Source: Lacticaseibacillus suilingensis (GTDB lineage Bacteria > Bacillota > Bacilli > Lactobacillales > Lactobacillaceae). From it: a DNA stretch of 64,000 nucleotides. Shown piece by piece: positions 41,610-50,623 of the stretch. The stretch's first letter is position 1, and the number at the start of each line of letters is the position of its first letter. The stretch spans positions 1-64,000 of the forward strand of contig NZ_BOLV01000005.1 of the NCBI RefSeq assembly GCF_016861845.1, written 5' to 3'. The notes below the pieces were generated by a model that saw nothing but the letters and a program-made list of their open reading frames with translations, was not told the origin of the DNA and made no database searches. The position numbers were made by a program, and so were the translations under genes.

Positions 41610-43514
41610 ATGAATAAGAAGATCAAGTTCTTTCAATCGATCAACTTCAAAATCGCGCTGGTGTTTATTCTGCTGTTGTTAGTGACGGTGGAAATCATTG
41701 GCGCGTATTTTGTGAAGTCGCTTGAGCAGCAGAATATTGATACGTTCAAGACCAGCATTAACTTGGATCCTTATTTGCAGGATAAGTTGGCCACGGATTT
41801 GATGCGCACGGATACCGATGATGCCAATGGGTCGATGAAGTCCACGATTTCTCAGGCTGATATTGCCAATACCGCGACGATTGTGGTGGTAGACGCCAAA
41901 GGGACGGTGCGGGCGAATTCCAACGTGAACGCGCAAGGCGATGTTGGGACCAAGTCGGCGAATAACAACATCAAAAATGTACTGTATAATGGTCAGATTT
42001 TTGAGGGCTATGAATATGCCTCAAACACCGGCTCGATGTATACCCGCATTATCCCGATTAAAAACCCGAGTGCTACCGGTGAAGGTAATGCCGTGATTGG
42101 GGCCGTTTCGGTGACGGCCTCGATGGAAACCGTGTATCACAATATCAATCAAATCGTCCGTATTTTCCTGATTGCCAGCTTAGTCGCAGGGATGTTGGGG
42201 GTCATTATTTCGATTGTCATTAGTCGCGCCATCACGCGGCCGATTGAAGAAATGAAAAAGCAAGCCATTCGCATGGCCCGCGGCGATTATTCCGGCCAAG
42301 TCCGGATTTACGGGCAAGATGAACTGGGTCAGCTGGCGGTAGCGGTTAATAACCTGTCGGTGCGGGTGGAAGAGGCGCAAGAAGCCAGTGAGGCCGAGCG
42401 GCGCCGGTTGGATTCGGTGCTGGCCCACATGACTGATGGCGTTATCGCCACCGATCGCCGCGGCAATGTCATCATTATCAATGAAACGGCGCTGGATTTC
42501 CTGAACACCAAGAACGAAGACGTGATTGGCGTCTCGATTTTGCGCTTGCTTAACATTGAAAAAGATTACACGCTGCGTGATTTGCTGGAAAATCAAAAAG
42601 AACTGCTGCTCGATTTCTCCCAGCAGCTCAATCACGAGCTGATTTTACGCGTGGACTTTAGCTTGATCCAGCGGGAAACCGGGTTTATTTCCGGGCTGGT
42701 AGCGGTGCTCCATGATGTCACGGAACAGCAAAAAGACGAGCGCGAGCGCCGGGAATTCGTGTCAAATGTCTCGCATGAATTGCGGACACCACTCACCTCC
42801 ATGCGTTCTTACATTGAGGCGCTGAGCGATGGCGCTTGGCAGGATCCCGAGATTGCACCGCAGTTTTTGAAGGTGACGCAGGATGAAACGGATCGCATGA
42901 TTCGCATGATTAACGACCTGCTGTCGCTGTCGCGGATGGATTCTGGCACCAGCAAGATTGAACTGGAATACGTGAACCTGAATGAGTTCTTCAACTACAT
43001 CCTCGATCGCTTCGATATGATGCTGAAAACCGATAATGAGCAGGCCGGTAAGGATAATAACCAGAGCCTGCCTGCGCATGCGACGCACAAGCAGTATTCG
43101 ATTCGCCGTGAAATCACCAAGCGCGATTTGTGGGTGGAAATCGATCAAGACAAGTTTATGCAAGTCATCGACAATATTATGAATAATGCGATCAAGTACA
43201 GCCCCGATGGCGGCGTGATTTCCGCGCGGTTGCTGGAAACGCATAACCACGTCATTCTGTCGATTTCCGACCAAGGCTTGGGCATTCCGCGCCAGGATAT
43301 CAACAAAGTCTTCGATCGCTTCTACCGCGTCGACAAGGCGCGCTCCCGGCAGCAAGGCGGCACCGGGCTGGGCCTAGCGATTTCCAAGGAAGTCATCGAA
43401 GTGCTGGGCGGCCGCATCTGGGTCGATTCGCAAGAAGGCAAAGGCAGTACCTTCTACATTTCGCTGCCTTACCAACCGCTAGATGAAGACGGAGGTGATT
43501 GGGATGAAGCTTAG
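41610..43514 (+). CDS. walK: WalK (YycG/VicK) essential sensor kinase
   Basis: A 634-residue kinase: membrane segments at about 12-34 and 177-198 around an extracytoplasmic sensor domain, HAMP (about 200-255), PAS (about 265-370), dimerisation/phospho-acceptor SNVSHELRTPLTS, and ATPase boxes NAIKYSP, DQGLGIP and GTGLGLAI. The ATG at 41610 follows TTTGGAG; a longer frame from 41568 starts inside the repeat and is rejected. The extended linker NEQAGKDNNQSLPAHATHKQ before the ATPase domain is typical of lactobacilli. Confidence 0.96.
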   Translation: MNKKIKFFQSINFKIALVFILLLLVTVEIIGAYFVKSLEQQNIDTFKTSINLDPYLQDKLATDLMRTDTDDANGSMKSTISQADIANTATIVVVDAKGTVRANSNVNAQGDVGTKSANNNIKNVLYNGQIFEGYEYASNTGSMYTRIIPIKNPSATGEGNAVIGAVSVTASMETVYHNINQIVRIFLIASLVAGMLGVIISIVISRAITRPIEEMKKQAIRMARGDYSGQVRIYGQDELGQLAVAVNNLSVRVEEAQEASEAERRRLDSVLAHMTDGVIATDRRGNVIIINETALDFLNTKNEDVIGVSILRLLNIEKDYTLRDLLENQKELLLDFSQQLNHELILRVDFSLIQRETGFISGLVAVLHDVTEQQKDERERREFVSNVSHELRTPLTSMRSYIEALSDGAWQDPEIAPQFLKVTQDETDRMIRMINDLLSLSRMDSGTSKIELEYVNLNEFFNYILDRFDMMLKTDNEQAGKDNNQSLPAHATHKQYSIRREITKRDLWVEIDQDKFMQVIDNIMNNAIKYSPDGGVISARLLETHNHVILSISDQGLGIPRQDINKVFDRFYRVDKARSRQQGGTGLGLAISKEVIEVLGGRIWVDSQEGKGSTFYISLPYQPLDEDGGDWDEA

Positions 43515-44859
43515 TGGCTGGATTTTACGCGTCAGTTTAATGACGATGGTGGCCCTGAGTCTGATTTTCACTTGGCTCATTTGGCAAAATCCCTCCCGCC
43601 TTGGTCGCCAAGAATCATCGGCCACGGTCAAAACCGCGCCGGATACCGCGGTGGGCAAGCAGACCGAGTATTTGTTGATGCCGACCACGGCGTATGCGGT
43701 GGAATCAGACCAAAAACAATTGCTGTTTAAGCCCGATACGGCAGTAACTGGCCAGCTGCACAAAGCGCTACGCAACTGGCGCATTGTCAAAGTCGGCGCG
43801 AAGGCGACCTTAAGCGGTGCGGCTTACACCGCGCTGCTCCAGACGGATCAAACCCTGCAGCTGAAATATGCGGGGCCGATTAGCTTTAAGCTGTTCGACA
43901 CGCGTTATTTCAAACATCAGGCAGTGAACACCCCAGCTGATTTCCAGTTTGACCGGCTGCTGATTCACCTCGCAGATAAGACGCCAAAGCTGACCCTGTT
44001 GAATGACGAAACGCACACCAAACGTGAAGTCACCTTGAAAAACGCCAGTGCCACGCAAGTGAATGAAGTGTTGGCCAGTGTTAAAGCGACCAGTTTGCCG
44101 GTCACCGAAAAGAAGTTGAACGGGAAATGGATCACCGCGTTTGACCAGAGTATCGCCGTGACGCCGTATGCCTTTTTGCTCGATCAGCAAAACGCCAATC
44201 ATTTCGTGTCGTTACTGATGCCAAGTTCACAAGGTAATACGGTCGATTCGCGGGAGATTGGGAATGAAGTTATTTATACACTCAATGACCGCTACCGCAT
44301 GACGCTGAACGATGACGACGATGTGGTGCAGTATGAAGATAGCAACGGTGCAACGAAGGCGAAGCAGTTGACCGCGACCCTGCAGGCGGGGTATAAAGCC
44401 ATTACCAAGTTGAACTTGCAAGGCGTGAATACCATGCATTACGCCGGTTATGACAAAACCAATCATACGGTCACCTTCCGTTCATACGCGCAAGGCTTGC
44501 CGATTTTCAACGATGTTTATAATGGCACCGTCGAAGTCACCAACTCCAGCAACGGCTTAGCCATGACCTTCTCCTTGAACAATTTAACTGTCGCGATTCC
44601 GACGAAGCAGGCGGCAGTTTCCCTGCCGAGCACCGCAGATGTCCTGGCGCAGTTGGATCATGCCGGTTACAGTGAAACCTCGGTGCAAGATATTCAACTT
44701 GGCTACTATTGGCAACCGCAAAAGGACAACAGCCAGGTCGTGGATTTGACGCCAACGTATTTCGTCAAAATCAATAATGAGTACAAACGCTATACCGAAT
44801 GGCTGTTACCAAGCAATGCCGCCCAGATCAACCGGGCAGCGACGCAAATCGTGCAATAG
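43504..44859 (+). CDS. walH: WalH (YycH) regulator of WalK
   Basis: A 451-residue protein with one N-terminal membrane segment (about 8-26) and a large extracytoplasmic part carrying the YycH pattern. With WalI it contacts WalK in the membrane and modulates its activity. The ATG at 43504 lies 11 bp inside the walK end behind GGAGGTGATTGGG, showing coupled translation. Confidence 0.92.
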   Translation: MKLSGWILRVSLMTMVALSLIFTWLIWQNPSRLGRQESSATVKTAPDTAVGKQTEYLLMPTTAYAVESDQKQLLFKPDTAVTGQLHKALRNWRIVKVGAKATLSGAAYTALLQTDQTLQLKYAGPISFKLFDTRYFKHQAVNTPADFQFDRLLIHLADKTPKLTLLNDETHTKREVTLKNASATQVNEVLASVKATSLPVTEKKLNGKWITAFDQSIAVTPYAFLLDQQNANHFVSLLMPSSQGNTVDSREIGNEVIYTLNDRYRMTLNDDDDVVQYEDSNGATKAKQLTATLQAGYKAITKLNLQGVNTMHYAGYDKTNHTVTFRSYAQGLPIFNDVYNGTVEVTNSSNGLAMTFSLNNLTVAIPTKQAAVSLPSTADVLAQLDHAGYSETSVQDIQLGYYWQPQKDNSQVVDLTPTYFVKINNEYKRYTEWLLPSNAAQINRAATQIVQ

Positions 44860-44875
44860 AAAGGAGGGGTGAAGG

Positions 44876-45673
44876 ATGGACTTTAGACGCATCGAAACTA
44901 TTTTTCTAATTGTGTTCGTGGCGCTGAACATCTTTTTAGGGATGACGTTCTTCCAAAATCAGCAGGTGGATTTGGCCACGGCTGGGGATGCGACTTCGGA
45001 AGTGCTGCAAGACATTAAGCGCGATGACATTAAGCTGCCCAAACTCAGCGCTACCACGCGCGAAGGCAGCTATCTAGCCAGCACCAACGCCTCGACCCTT
45101 CAAGCCGATGCGGCGCCGCTGGCCGGCCAAAGTTTGCGCTTCTCCAAGACTGATGGCACGACGCTCACGGCGACCTTGCAAAGTCCGCTTACGGTCAAAA
45201 GCAATGTCACGGCGCGGCTCAAGCGCTGGGTGACGGAAGGCAATGTGATCCATGGCGAGGTCTATGTCTACGCCCCGCAACTTTCCAGCGCCAGTGCTTA
45301 CGTCTTCGCGCAGAAAATCGGGGGCCATCTGTTTTATGATGACCGGGCGCAGTTGACGCTGCATGTGGCCAACCACCGCCTGACCGGTTATACCCAAACC
45401 TACCTGCCAAGCGCCACCACCTTGCGTGCGAATGTCGCGTTGTGCAGCGCGCAAGATGCTGTAACGACCTTGTACCGGGAAAACGAAATTGCCAACAACA
45501 GCACGGTCAAATGGACGCGCTTAGCCTATACTTACCTCCTGGATGCAAAAGGCAGTACCGTTTATATCCCCGCCTGGTTCGTCGGGATTGAAAGTCAAGG
45601 GTCGAAGAATTTGACCGTGAAGAAAGTCAACGCGATCAATAAGACTGTGCTGAAAGCTAGAGTAGCAGATTAA
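44876..45673 (+). CDS. walI: WalI (YycI) regulator of WalK
   Basis: A 265-residue protein with the conserved start MDFRRIETIFLIVFVALNIFL, a single membrane anchor and an extracytoplasmic YycI domain. It pairs with WalH. ATG follows AAAGGAGGGG, 17 bp after walH. The next wal gene begins only after 350 bp of repeats. Confidence 0.92.
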   Translation: MDFRRIETIFLIVFVALNIFLGMTFFQNQQVDLATAGDATSEVLQDIKRDDIKLPKLSATTREGSYLASTNASTLQADAAPLAGQSLRFSKTDGTTLTATLQSPLTVKSNVTARLKRWVTEGNVIHGEVYVYAPQLSSASAYVFAQKIGGHLFYDDRAQLTLHVANHRLTGYTQTYLPSATTLRANVALCSAQDAVTTLYRENEIANNSTVKWTRLAYTYLLDAKGSTVYIPAWFVGIESQGSKNLTVKKVNAINKTVLKARVAD

Positions 45674-46011
45674 CAGGCTGCGGAGCCGAGCGCACTTAGG
45701 GGGACGGCTAGCCTTTCTAACGCATGTCAGTCTGTACGCGCTATGCGCTACAGACTGATCAAGCTTGAGGCATTGTCGTCTGGTCTTGACGGAGAGGCCT
45801 TAAGCGTAGCTGGACGCTCCCCCCGGTGCTCGGCGGAGCGCAACTACACTAACCCGGCTAAGAGCGGCCTTATTTCACAGCTTCTAAAGTTGCGCTCCGG
45901 TCGACCAACGCCTGAGCGATTAGCTACGCCAGCTGGTCCGCCACAAAAAGCGGTGGCAAACCAGCTGGCTAGGCTACTCGTCATGCTAAGTGCGGTCGAC
46001 CTCCGCAGCCT
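45674..46011. repeat. Nested hairpin repeats between walI and walJ (copy E11)
   Basis: Two units in opposite orientations. The first (CAGGCTGCGG to GGAGCGCAACT, 45674-45845) is inverted and carries the X module at 45717-45763; the second (AAGTTGCGCTCC to CCGCAGCC, about 45888-46011) has an inner arm GCCAGCTGG / CCAGCTGGC with a CCGCC...GGTGG hairpin. Confidence 0.8.
45717..45763 (-). repeat. 47-bp hairpin module X, copy 4 (inverted)
   Basis: Reverse complement starts CTTGATCAGTCTGTAGCGC and ends GACATGCGTTAG. The stem CAGTCTGTAGCGC / GCGC-TACAGACTG is complementary throughout apart from one bulged base, and the flank AAAGGCTA matches that of copy 3. Confidence 0.85.
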
Positions 46012-46030
46012 ATAAAGAAAGGTGACTATT

Positions 46031-46846
46031 TTGACAGAGGATTTTGGGATGCGGGTGTCGGTGCTGGCATCAAGTAGTTCAGGTAATGCTACGTATATCG
46101 AAACGCCGCAGCATAAGGTGCTAGTGGATGCGGGGTTGTCGGGCAAAAAGCTGAATGATTTGCTGCATAGTATCGATCGGGATCTCAAAGATATCGATAG
46201 TGTGTTTATTACGCATGAGCATACGGATCATTGTCGCGGCGTTGGGGTGTTGGCGCGGCGGTATCCGCAGCTGACGGTGTATGCCAATGCCCCGACGTTT
46301 GCGGCACTGCCGCGCAGTGTCGGCGAGTTGCCACCAGATCAGCTGCGGGTGTTTGACCGCGGGGCGGCGCTAGATTTAGGCGACCTCGATGTCGAAAGTT
46401 TCGGGGTGTCCCATGACGCGGCGGCGGCCCAGTTTTACCAGTTCCAGCATGACGGCAAACGCTTTGCGATTGTGACGGATACGGGCTACGTGTCGGACCA
46501 CATCGAAGGCACCATTCGCGACGCCGATGCGTTAGTGATGGAAACTAATCATGACTTGGAAATGCTGCGTGAAGGACCGTATCCGTGGTCGCTGAAGCAG
46601 CGCATTCTGGGCGATTTTGGCCATCTGAGCAATGAAGATGGGGCCAATGCCATCATGGATGTGATTGGCCTGAAAACCAAGCGCATCTACCTCGGGCACT
46701 TGTCACCGCATAACAACATCAAAGCCTTGGCCCATGTGACCGTGGCGAATATGCTCAAAGCGCAAGGCTTGGCGGTGGATCATGACTTCAAGATTTTGGA
46801 CACCGACCCCGCAATTGCCGATCCGTTGTTCACGGTTGGCGCGTAG
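46031..46846 (+). CDS. walJ: WalJ (YycJ/VicX) metallo-beta-lactamase-fold hydrolase
   Basis: A 271-residue enzyme with the metal-binding motif THEHTDH near residue 59, SHDAA near 127, DTGYV near 154 and GHLSPHNN near 231. YycJ-type proteins are DNA exonuclease-like hydrolases linked to cell division timing. Start: TTG at 46031 with AAAGGTGA upstream; an ATG at 46049 is an alternative. It belongs to the wal cluster but is set apart by a repeat element. Confidence 0.92.
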   Translation: MTEDFGMRVSVLASSSSGNATYIETPQHKVLVDAGLSGKKLNDLLHSIDRDLKDIDSVFITHEHTDHCRGVGVLARRYPQLTVYANAPTFAALPRSVGELPPDQLRVFDRGAALDLGDLDVESFGVSHDAAAAQFYQFQHDGKRFAIVTDTGYVSDHIEGTIRDADALVMETNHDLEMLREGPYPWSLKQRILGDFGHLSNEDGANAIMDVIGLKTKRIYLGHLSPHNNIKALAHVTVANMLKAQGLAVDHDFKILDTDPAIADPLFTVGA

Positions 46847-46942
46847 GGCGAGTGACACGATAATTACTAGCCTTCTTCATATTTTCGTCATACCCACTTT
46901 GTACACTTAAACTATCGAAATAAGCGTGTAGGAGGGTCAGAA

Positions 46943-48271
46943 ATGGATAATCAATCACACGATTTCCAAGAAGAACAACCAACCCCTGACAATCAGCCGA
47001 AACCAAAGCGCGGTGGCATCAAGCAACTTGCCATCGTTGCCGTGGTGGCGGCTTTGATCGGGGGCGGCGTTGGTGGCGGGGTCGCCTACTGGGGCCTCAG
47101 CCAAAGTAGTAGCGCGGATCTTGGCGTGACGAATACCAGTCAGAAATCTGGCACCACCCAAGTTTCAAATGTTTCAGTGAAGGAAAGCAGCGCTTCGCAA
47201 ACCGCTTTTGCGAAGGTTGAAAAGGCCGTCGTTTCGGTCATCAATATGCAAAAGTCGCAAAGCACCAGCAGCGGCCTCGATGTTTTTGGTGACATGTTCG
47301 GCCAAGATAGCAGCTCATCATCCAGTGATAGTAGCAGCTCAGGCAAGCTAGAAGAAGCCAGCGAAGGTTCCGGGGTCATTTACCAAAAGAAAGACGGTAA
47401 GGCCTACATTGTGACGAACAATCACGTGGTCTCCGGTTCCGATGCGCTGGAAGTCATTTTGTCTGATGGCACCAAGGTCACCGCGAAATTAGTCGGGACG
47501 GATTCGACTTCCGACTTGGCGGTACTGTCCATTGATGCCAGCAAGGTCACCACAGTCGCCAGTTTCGGCGACTCCAGCTCGATTGCCGCTGGCCAAACCG
47601 TCTTGGCGATTGGGTCGCCGCTGGGTTCGCAATACGCAACCTCAGTGACCCAAGGGATTATTTCTGCCACCAGCCGGACCGTGGATGTGACCGATGAAAC
47701 CACCGGCCAAACTACCGGCCAAGCCACGGTTATCCAAACCGATGCCGCCATCAACTCTGGGAACTCTGGTGGGCCGCTGATCAACTTGTCTGGACAAGTC
47801 ATTGGGATTAACTCGATGAAGCTGTCTGGCACCAGCAACTCAGAAGCGACGATTGAAGGGATGGGCTTTGCTATTCCAAGTAACGAAGTCGTTTCGATCA
47901 TCAACCAGTTGGTAGAAAAAGGGAAAGTTGTCCGCCCAGCCTTAGGGATTGAAGCCCGGGATCTGTCCTCGGTTTCCGCTTCGCAGCAGAGCTCCTTACT
48001 GAAGGTGCCATCTAGTGTCACCTCAGGCATCGTCGTGGCAGGCTTTACTTCGACCAGTGTGGCCAAGCAAGCCGGCCTCAAGCGCTACGACGTGATTGTC
48101 GCCGTTGACGGCACCAGCGTCTCCAGTGTGGCCACCTTGCACACCGCGCTTTACAAGCACGCAGTCGGGGATACCATCAAGCTGACGTACTATCGCGGCA
48201 GCGAGAAGAAGACCGTCAGTGTGAAGCTGAGTCAAACCACGGATCAGCTGGATACGTCGAGTTCAAACTAA
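46943..48271 (+). CDS. htrA: HtrA/DegP-like membrane-anchored serine protease
   Basis: A 442-residue surface quality-control protease: one N-terminal membrane segment (about 28-51), a Ser/Gly-rich linker with a poly-Ser tract (123-133), catalytic His161, Asp191 and Ser275 in NSGNSGGP, and a C-terminal PDZ domain (about 335-430). ATG follows GGAGGG. htrA after walJ is the usual order in lactobacilli and streptococci; rlmH, normally next, is about 12.9 kb away here. Confidence 0.95.
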   Translation: MDNQSHDFQEEQPTPDNQPKPKRGGIKQLAIVAVVAALIGGGVGGGVAYWGLSQSSSADLGVTNTSQKSGTTQVSNVSVKESSASQTAFAKVEKAVVSVINMQKSQSTSSGLDVFGDMFGQDSSSSSSDSSSSGKLEEASEGSGVIYQKKDGKAYIVTNNHVVSGSDALEVILSDGTKVTAKLVGTDSTSDLAVLSIDASKVTTVASFGDSSSIAAGQTVLAIGSPLGSQYATSVTQGIISATSRTVDVTDETTGQTTGQATVIQTDAAINSGNSGGPLINLSGQVIGINSMKLSGTSNSEATIEGMGFAIPSNEVVSIINQLVEKGKVVRPALGIEARDLSSVSASQQSSLLKVPSSVTSGIVVAGFTSTSVAKQAGLKRYDVIVAVDGTSVSSVATLHTALYKHAVGDTIKLTYYRGSEKKTVSVKLSQTTDQLDTSSSN

Positions 48272-48288
48272 TTATCATTAATGAGAAA

Positions 48289-48324
48289 AACGGAATGACC
48301 CGGTTAAGGTCATTCCGCTTTTTT
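48289..48324 (+). terminator. Terminator after htrA
   Basis: CGGAATGACC pairs with GGTCATTCCG around a seven-base loop and is followed by CTTTTTT. Confidence 0.92.
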
Positions 48325-48392
48325 GGCGTTGTTAGCAGCTTCTGGCTCTGAATGATTCACGAAGAACTCACCCCACCCTGCCCCTCATTCGT

Positions 48393-48429
48393 AAAGCCCG
48401 TTGCATTCGACGATGCGACGGGCTTTTTT
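48393..48429 (+). terminator. Second terminator downstream of htrA
   Basis: AGCCCGTTGCAT pairs with ATGCGACGGGCT (one mismatch) and is followed by TTTTTT. No gene lies between it and the first terminator. Confidence 0.75.
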
Positions 48430-48526
48430 CTGCCCATTTCCAGATGTTGGACAGTGGCCACGCCGAAATGTTCAGGATTACTTTGTCAAGTGTGAATTGC
48501 GAGTGGGGACAACTGACCCCTTAGCC

Positions 48527-48828
48527 TGTGGATAAGTCTGTGGATAGTGTTCATAACTTGGATTGTCGAGCGTGGATAGTTTTTTGCACAGGGTGTGGAT
48601 GGCCTGTGGATAAGAAAATTTTCTTGCTCACCAAACACCTGTACGGCCTATTGGGACGCGGTTTTGGACAGGGTAGTTCGTGAAATTGAATATTTGGTCA
48701 GTGTGGATAACTCCAAATCAAAAATAATTGACTTGATTTTTTGCGACACGAAATCTGGTGTCAAAAGCAGAAGTGAACACAATCACTAGGGGTCAAGTTT
48801 TTGACCGTGTGGATAACTGTTGGGGATA
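48527..48828 (+). other. Cluster of DnaA boxes
   Basis: Four perfect copies of TGTGGATAA (complement of the DnaA box TTATCCACA) lie at 48527, 48605, 48702 and 48808, all in one orientation. Near-matches are at 48539 (TGTGGATAG), 48571 (CGTGGATAG), 48594 (TGTGGATGG) and 48820 (TGGGGATAG). An A+T-rich run sits at about 48716-48742. There is no dnaA or dnaN gene here, so this is more likely a DnaA-titrating or regulatory cluster than the chromosomal origin. Confidence 0.75.
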
Positions 48829-48853
48829 GCGTGTGCTTGGGTGTGTATGATCA

Positions 48854-48912
48854 CTTTACGGACTATCGTAAAGTAAGTTAATCTTGACTTTATCCTCGCA
48901 ACTCCGTAATAT
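48854..48912 (+). promoter_or_regulatory. Promoter with upstream inverted repeat before the Fe-S-type gene
   Basis: TTGACT (48884-48889) and TAATAT (48907-48912) are 17 bp apart. Just upstream, CTTTACG and CGTAAAG form a perfect 7-6-7 inverted repeat (48854-48873), a likely regulator site. Confidence 0.7.
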
Positions 48913-48963
48913 AAGAGATGGAAAGGTTGTGCACAACCTAAAAACCACGAAAGGGTGAGTCAA

Positions 48964-49368
48964 ATGGAAATCTCAATCAAGCCGGAAGCAAAGACGTACT
49001 TAGCAGGAAAGGTCTTACCTAGTGAGCACCTGTTCCTCGCCTTAGACGACGGTAGCAGCAAGTACTCGAAGCTCGGCGGCACCTGTGCCATTGGCAACAA
49101 GTTCCAGCTGGTGATCAGCGAAGTGGCCGATGACGATTATGCCGACGTTCTCGCCAATGATGCCGATCTGACCATCACGACTGGTAGCTTGGAGCCGATG
49201 TACTTGGGCCATGGTCTCACCCTGGATTATCGCAATGGGGCCCTGAACCTGCGCGATGATAGTGGCGTCTTGGACGGTGCGGTGACCTTAGACCGCGCGC
49301 AGTCGCTCAGTGACGAGGAACAAGCCCGGCGTGAAGAAATGAAAGCCTTGGGTGGCAAAATCTGCTAA
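48964..49368 (+). CDS. HesB/IscA-like iron-sulfur biosynthesis family protein
   Basis: A 134-residue protein whose first 95 residues resemble the HesB/IscA-like fold proteins annotated in lactobacilli as iron-sulfur cluster biosynthesis family (FLALDDGSSKYSKLGGTCAIGNKFQLV). The three ligand cysteines of true IscA are not present: Cys is seen only near residue 41 and at the very C-terminus (GGKIC). Its biochemical role is therefore doubtful. ATG follows AAAGGGTGAG. It is the gene directly downstream of the DnaA-box cluster. Confidence 0.6.
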   Translation: MEISIKPEAKTYLAGKVLPSEHLFLALDDGSSKYSKLGGTCAIGNKFQLVISEVADDDYADVLANDADLTITTGSLEPMYLGHGLTLDYRNGALNLRDDSGVLDGAVTLDRAQSLSDEEQARREEMKALGGKIC

Positions 49369-49382
49369 CAGGTGATTAAAAG

Positions 49383-49422
49383 CACTGCTGTATCGGGACC
49401 ATGCGGGTGCAGCAGTTTTTTT
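49383..49422 (+). terminator. Terminator after the Fe-S-type gene
   Basis: ACTGCTG pairs with CAGCAGT across an 18-base loop and is followed by seven T residues. Confidence 0.7.
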
Positions 49423-49431
49423 GATTTATTT

Positions 49432-49471
49432 TTAGCACTCTATTGACAAGAGTGCTAAAAGGGCTGATAAT
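49432..49471 (+). promoter_or_regulatory. CIRCE operator over the hsp20 promoter
   Basis: TTAGCACTC, nine bases, GAGTGCTAA (49432-49458) is a perfect CIRCE element, the HrcA repressor site. Inside it begins a consensus -35 TTGACA (49443-49448), with GATAAT (49466-49471) 17 bp downstream. The pair of Hsp20 genes should thus be induced by heat through loss of HrcA. Confidence 0.93.
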
Positions 49472-49535
49472 ACATTATGTAAACAAGGAATGAACGAAAC
49501 CTTGTTGAGCTGGATATGAAAGGAAGTCATCAATG

Positions 49536-49922
49536 ATGGCAAATGAACTTATGCGCGATCGCTGGTTGGCTGATCCATTCTCCGATTGGCTGGACGCGGG
49601 CCCAACCAACGATTTACCAACGGATATTGAAGAAACTGCCGATGCTTATATTGCGCGGTTGAATGTTCCTGGGGTCACTAAAGATCAGATTGACCTCAAT
49701 TATCAAAATCAACAGTTGACGGTGGCAGTGCAAAAGTCGGCCGAAGCTGGGAACCACAATTACTTGATTCAAGAGCGGCCCCAAGCGGCGGCCAAGCGGG
49801 CATTTCGGTTGCCGAACGTGGCAGCTAACGCGATTACCGCTGATTTAACGGCTGGGGTTTTGACCATCACACTACCGAAGCTGACCCAAGCTGCCGCTGA
49901 CCATCAGATTCCAATTGCTTAA
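49536..49922 (+). CDS. Small heat-shock protein Hsp20, first copy
   Basis: A 128-residue alpha-crystallin-type chaperone. The core domain spans about 28-115 with LNVPGVTKDQIDLNYQNQQLTV and the closing AGVLTITLPK. Such proteins bind unfolding proteins without ATP. ATG at 49536 is chosen to match the second copy (MANE/MAND); an ATG at 49533 is equally placed after AAAGGAAG. It is less conserved than the second copy in the loop before the last strands. Under CIRCE control. Confidence 0.92.
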   Translation: MANELMRDRWLADPFSDWLDAGPTNDLPTDIEETADAYIARLNVPGVTKDQIDLNYQNQQLTVAVQKSAEAGNHNYLIQERPQAAAKRAFRLPNVAANAITADLTAGVLTITLPKLTQAAADHQIPIA

Positions 49923-50034
49923 GCATTTTATTTGAATGTCAAAATGGCGACCTGTTAGCCTTGAATTGTTCCAAAGAAGTACGCGCCGCGCAATCAGCGC
50001 GACTAGTTCAGATTTTAGAAAGGAAGTTTTGGTT

Positions 50035-50460
50035 ATGGCAAATGACTTGTTGACGCGGAATGACTGGCTGGATGATCCCTTTTTCGATCACTTTGCTCCA
50101 CGGTTCTTTGACCGTATGATGCCTGATACGAAGGTGCTGAAGACCGACATCAAAGAAACCGACAAGAATTATGTCGCGAAGGTGGATGTGCCTGGCATCA
50201 AGAAGGACGACATTCACATCAACTACCAAGACAATGTGCTGAACATCAGTGTGAAGAAGGAAGACTTCAACGATCACAGTGATGACAAAGGCAATATCTT
50301 GATGAGTGAACGTGGCTATGGTGCGATGAGCCGTAGCTATCGGTTGCCCAACGTTGACGAAGATAACATCAAGGCGGCTTACGACAACGGCGTGTTGACC
50401 ATTACCTTGCCGAAGCTGACCGAACAGCAACAAGATCCTCATCACATCGAGATTGAATAG
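50035..50460 (+). CDS. Small heat-shock protein Hsp20, second copy
   Basis: A 141-residue Hsp20 with VDVPGIKKDDIHINYQDNVL and NGVLTITLPK marking the alpha-crystallin domain, plus a longer N-terminal arm rich in Phe and Asp. ATG follows AAAGGAAG, 112 bp after the first copy. No separate promoter or CIRCE is seen in the gap, so the pair is likely one operon that arose by tandem duplication and diverged. Confidence 0.93.
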   Translation: MANDLLTRNDWLDDPFFDHFAPRFFDRMMPDTKVLKTDIKETDKNYVAKVDVPGIKKDDIHINYQDNVLNISVKKEDFNDHSDDKGNILMSERGYGAMSRSYRLPNVDEDNIKAAYDNGVLTITLPKLTEQQQDPHHIEIE

Positions 50461-50508
50461 ACTCCACTATTCTCATCATCGATACCCATTTCCTCCTCCC
50501 AAAAAGTG

Positions 50509-50549
50509 AGCCCTGCTTCAGATTGCCCAGTCTGAGACGGGGCTTTTTT
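50509..50549 (+). terminator. Terminator of the hsp20 pair
   Basis: AGCCC.TGCTTCAGA pairs with TCTGAGAC.GGGGCT and is followed by TTTTTT. Confidence 0.85.
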
Positions 50550-50623
50550 GCGTGAAAGGCGAATTTTGCTAGCTGGTTACGGTATTATAGGCAAAGAGAT
50601 CAAATATAGGAGTGAAAATCATC

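Noticed and set aside
48527-48828. Chromosomal origin of replication.
   Set aside because: DnaA boxes are clustered, but dnaA, dnaN and the usual flanking genes are absent; called a DnaA-box cluster instead.
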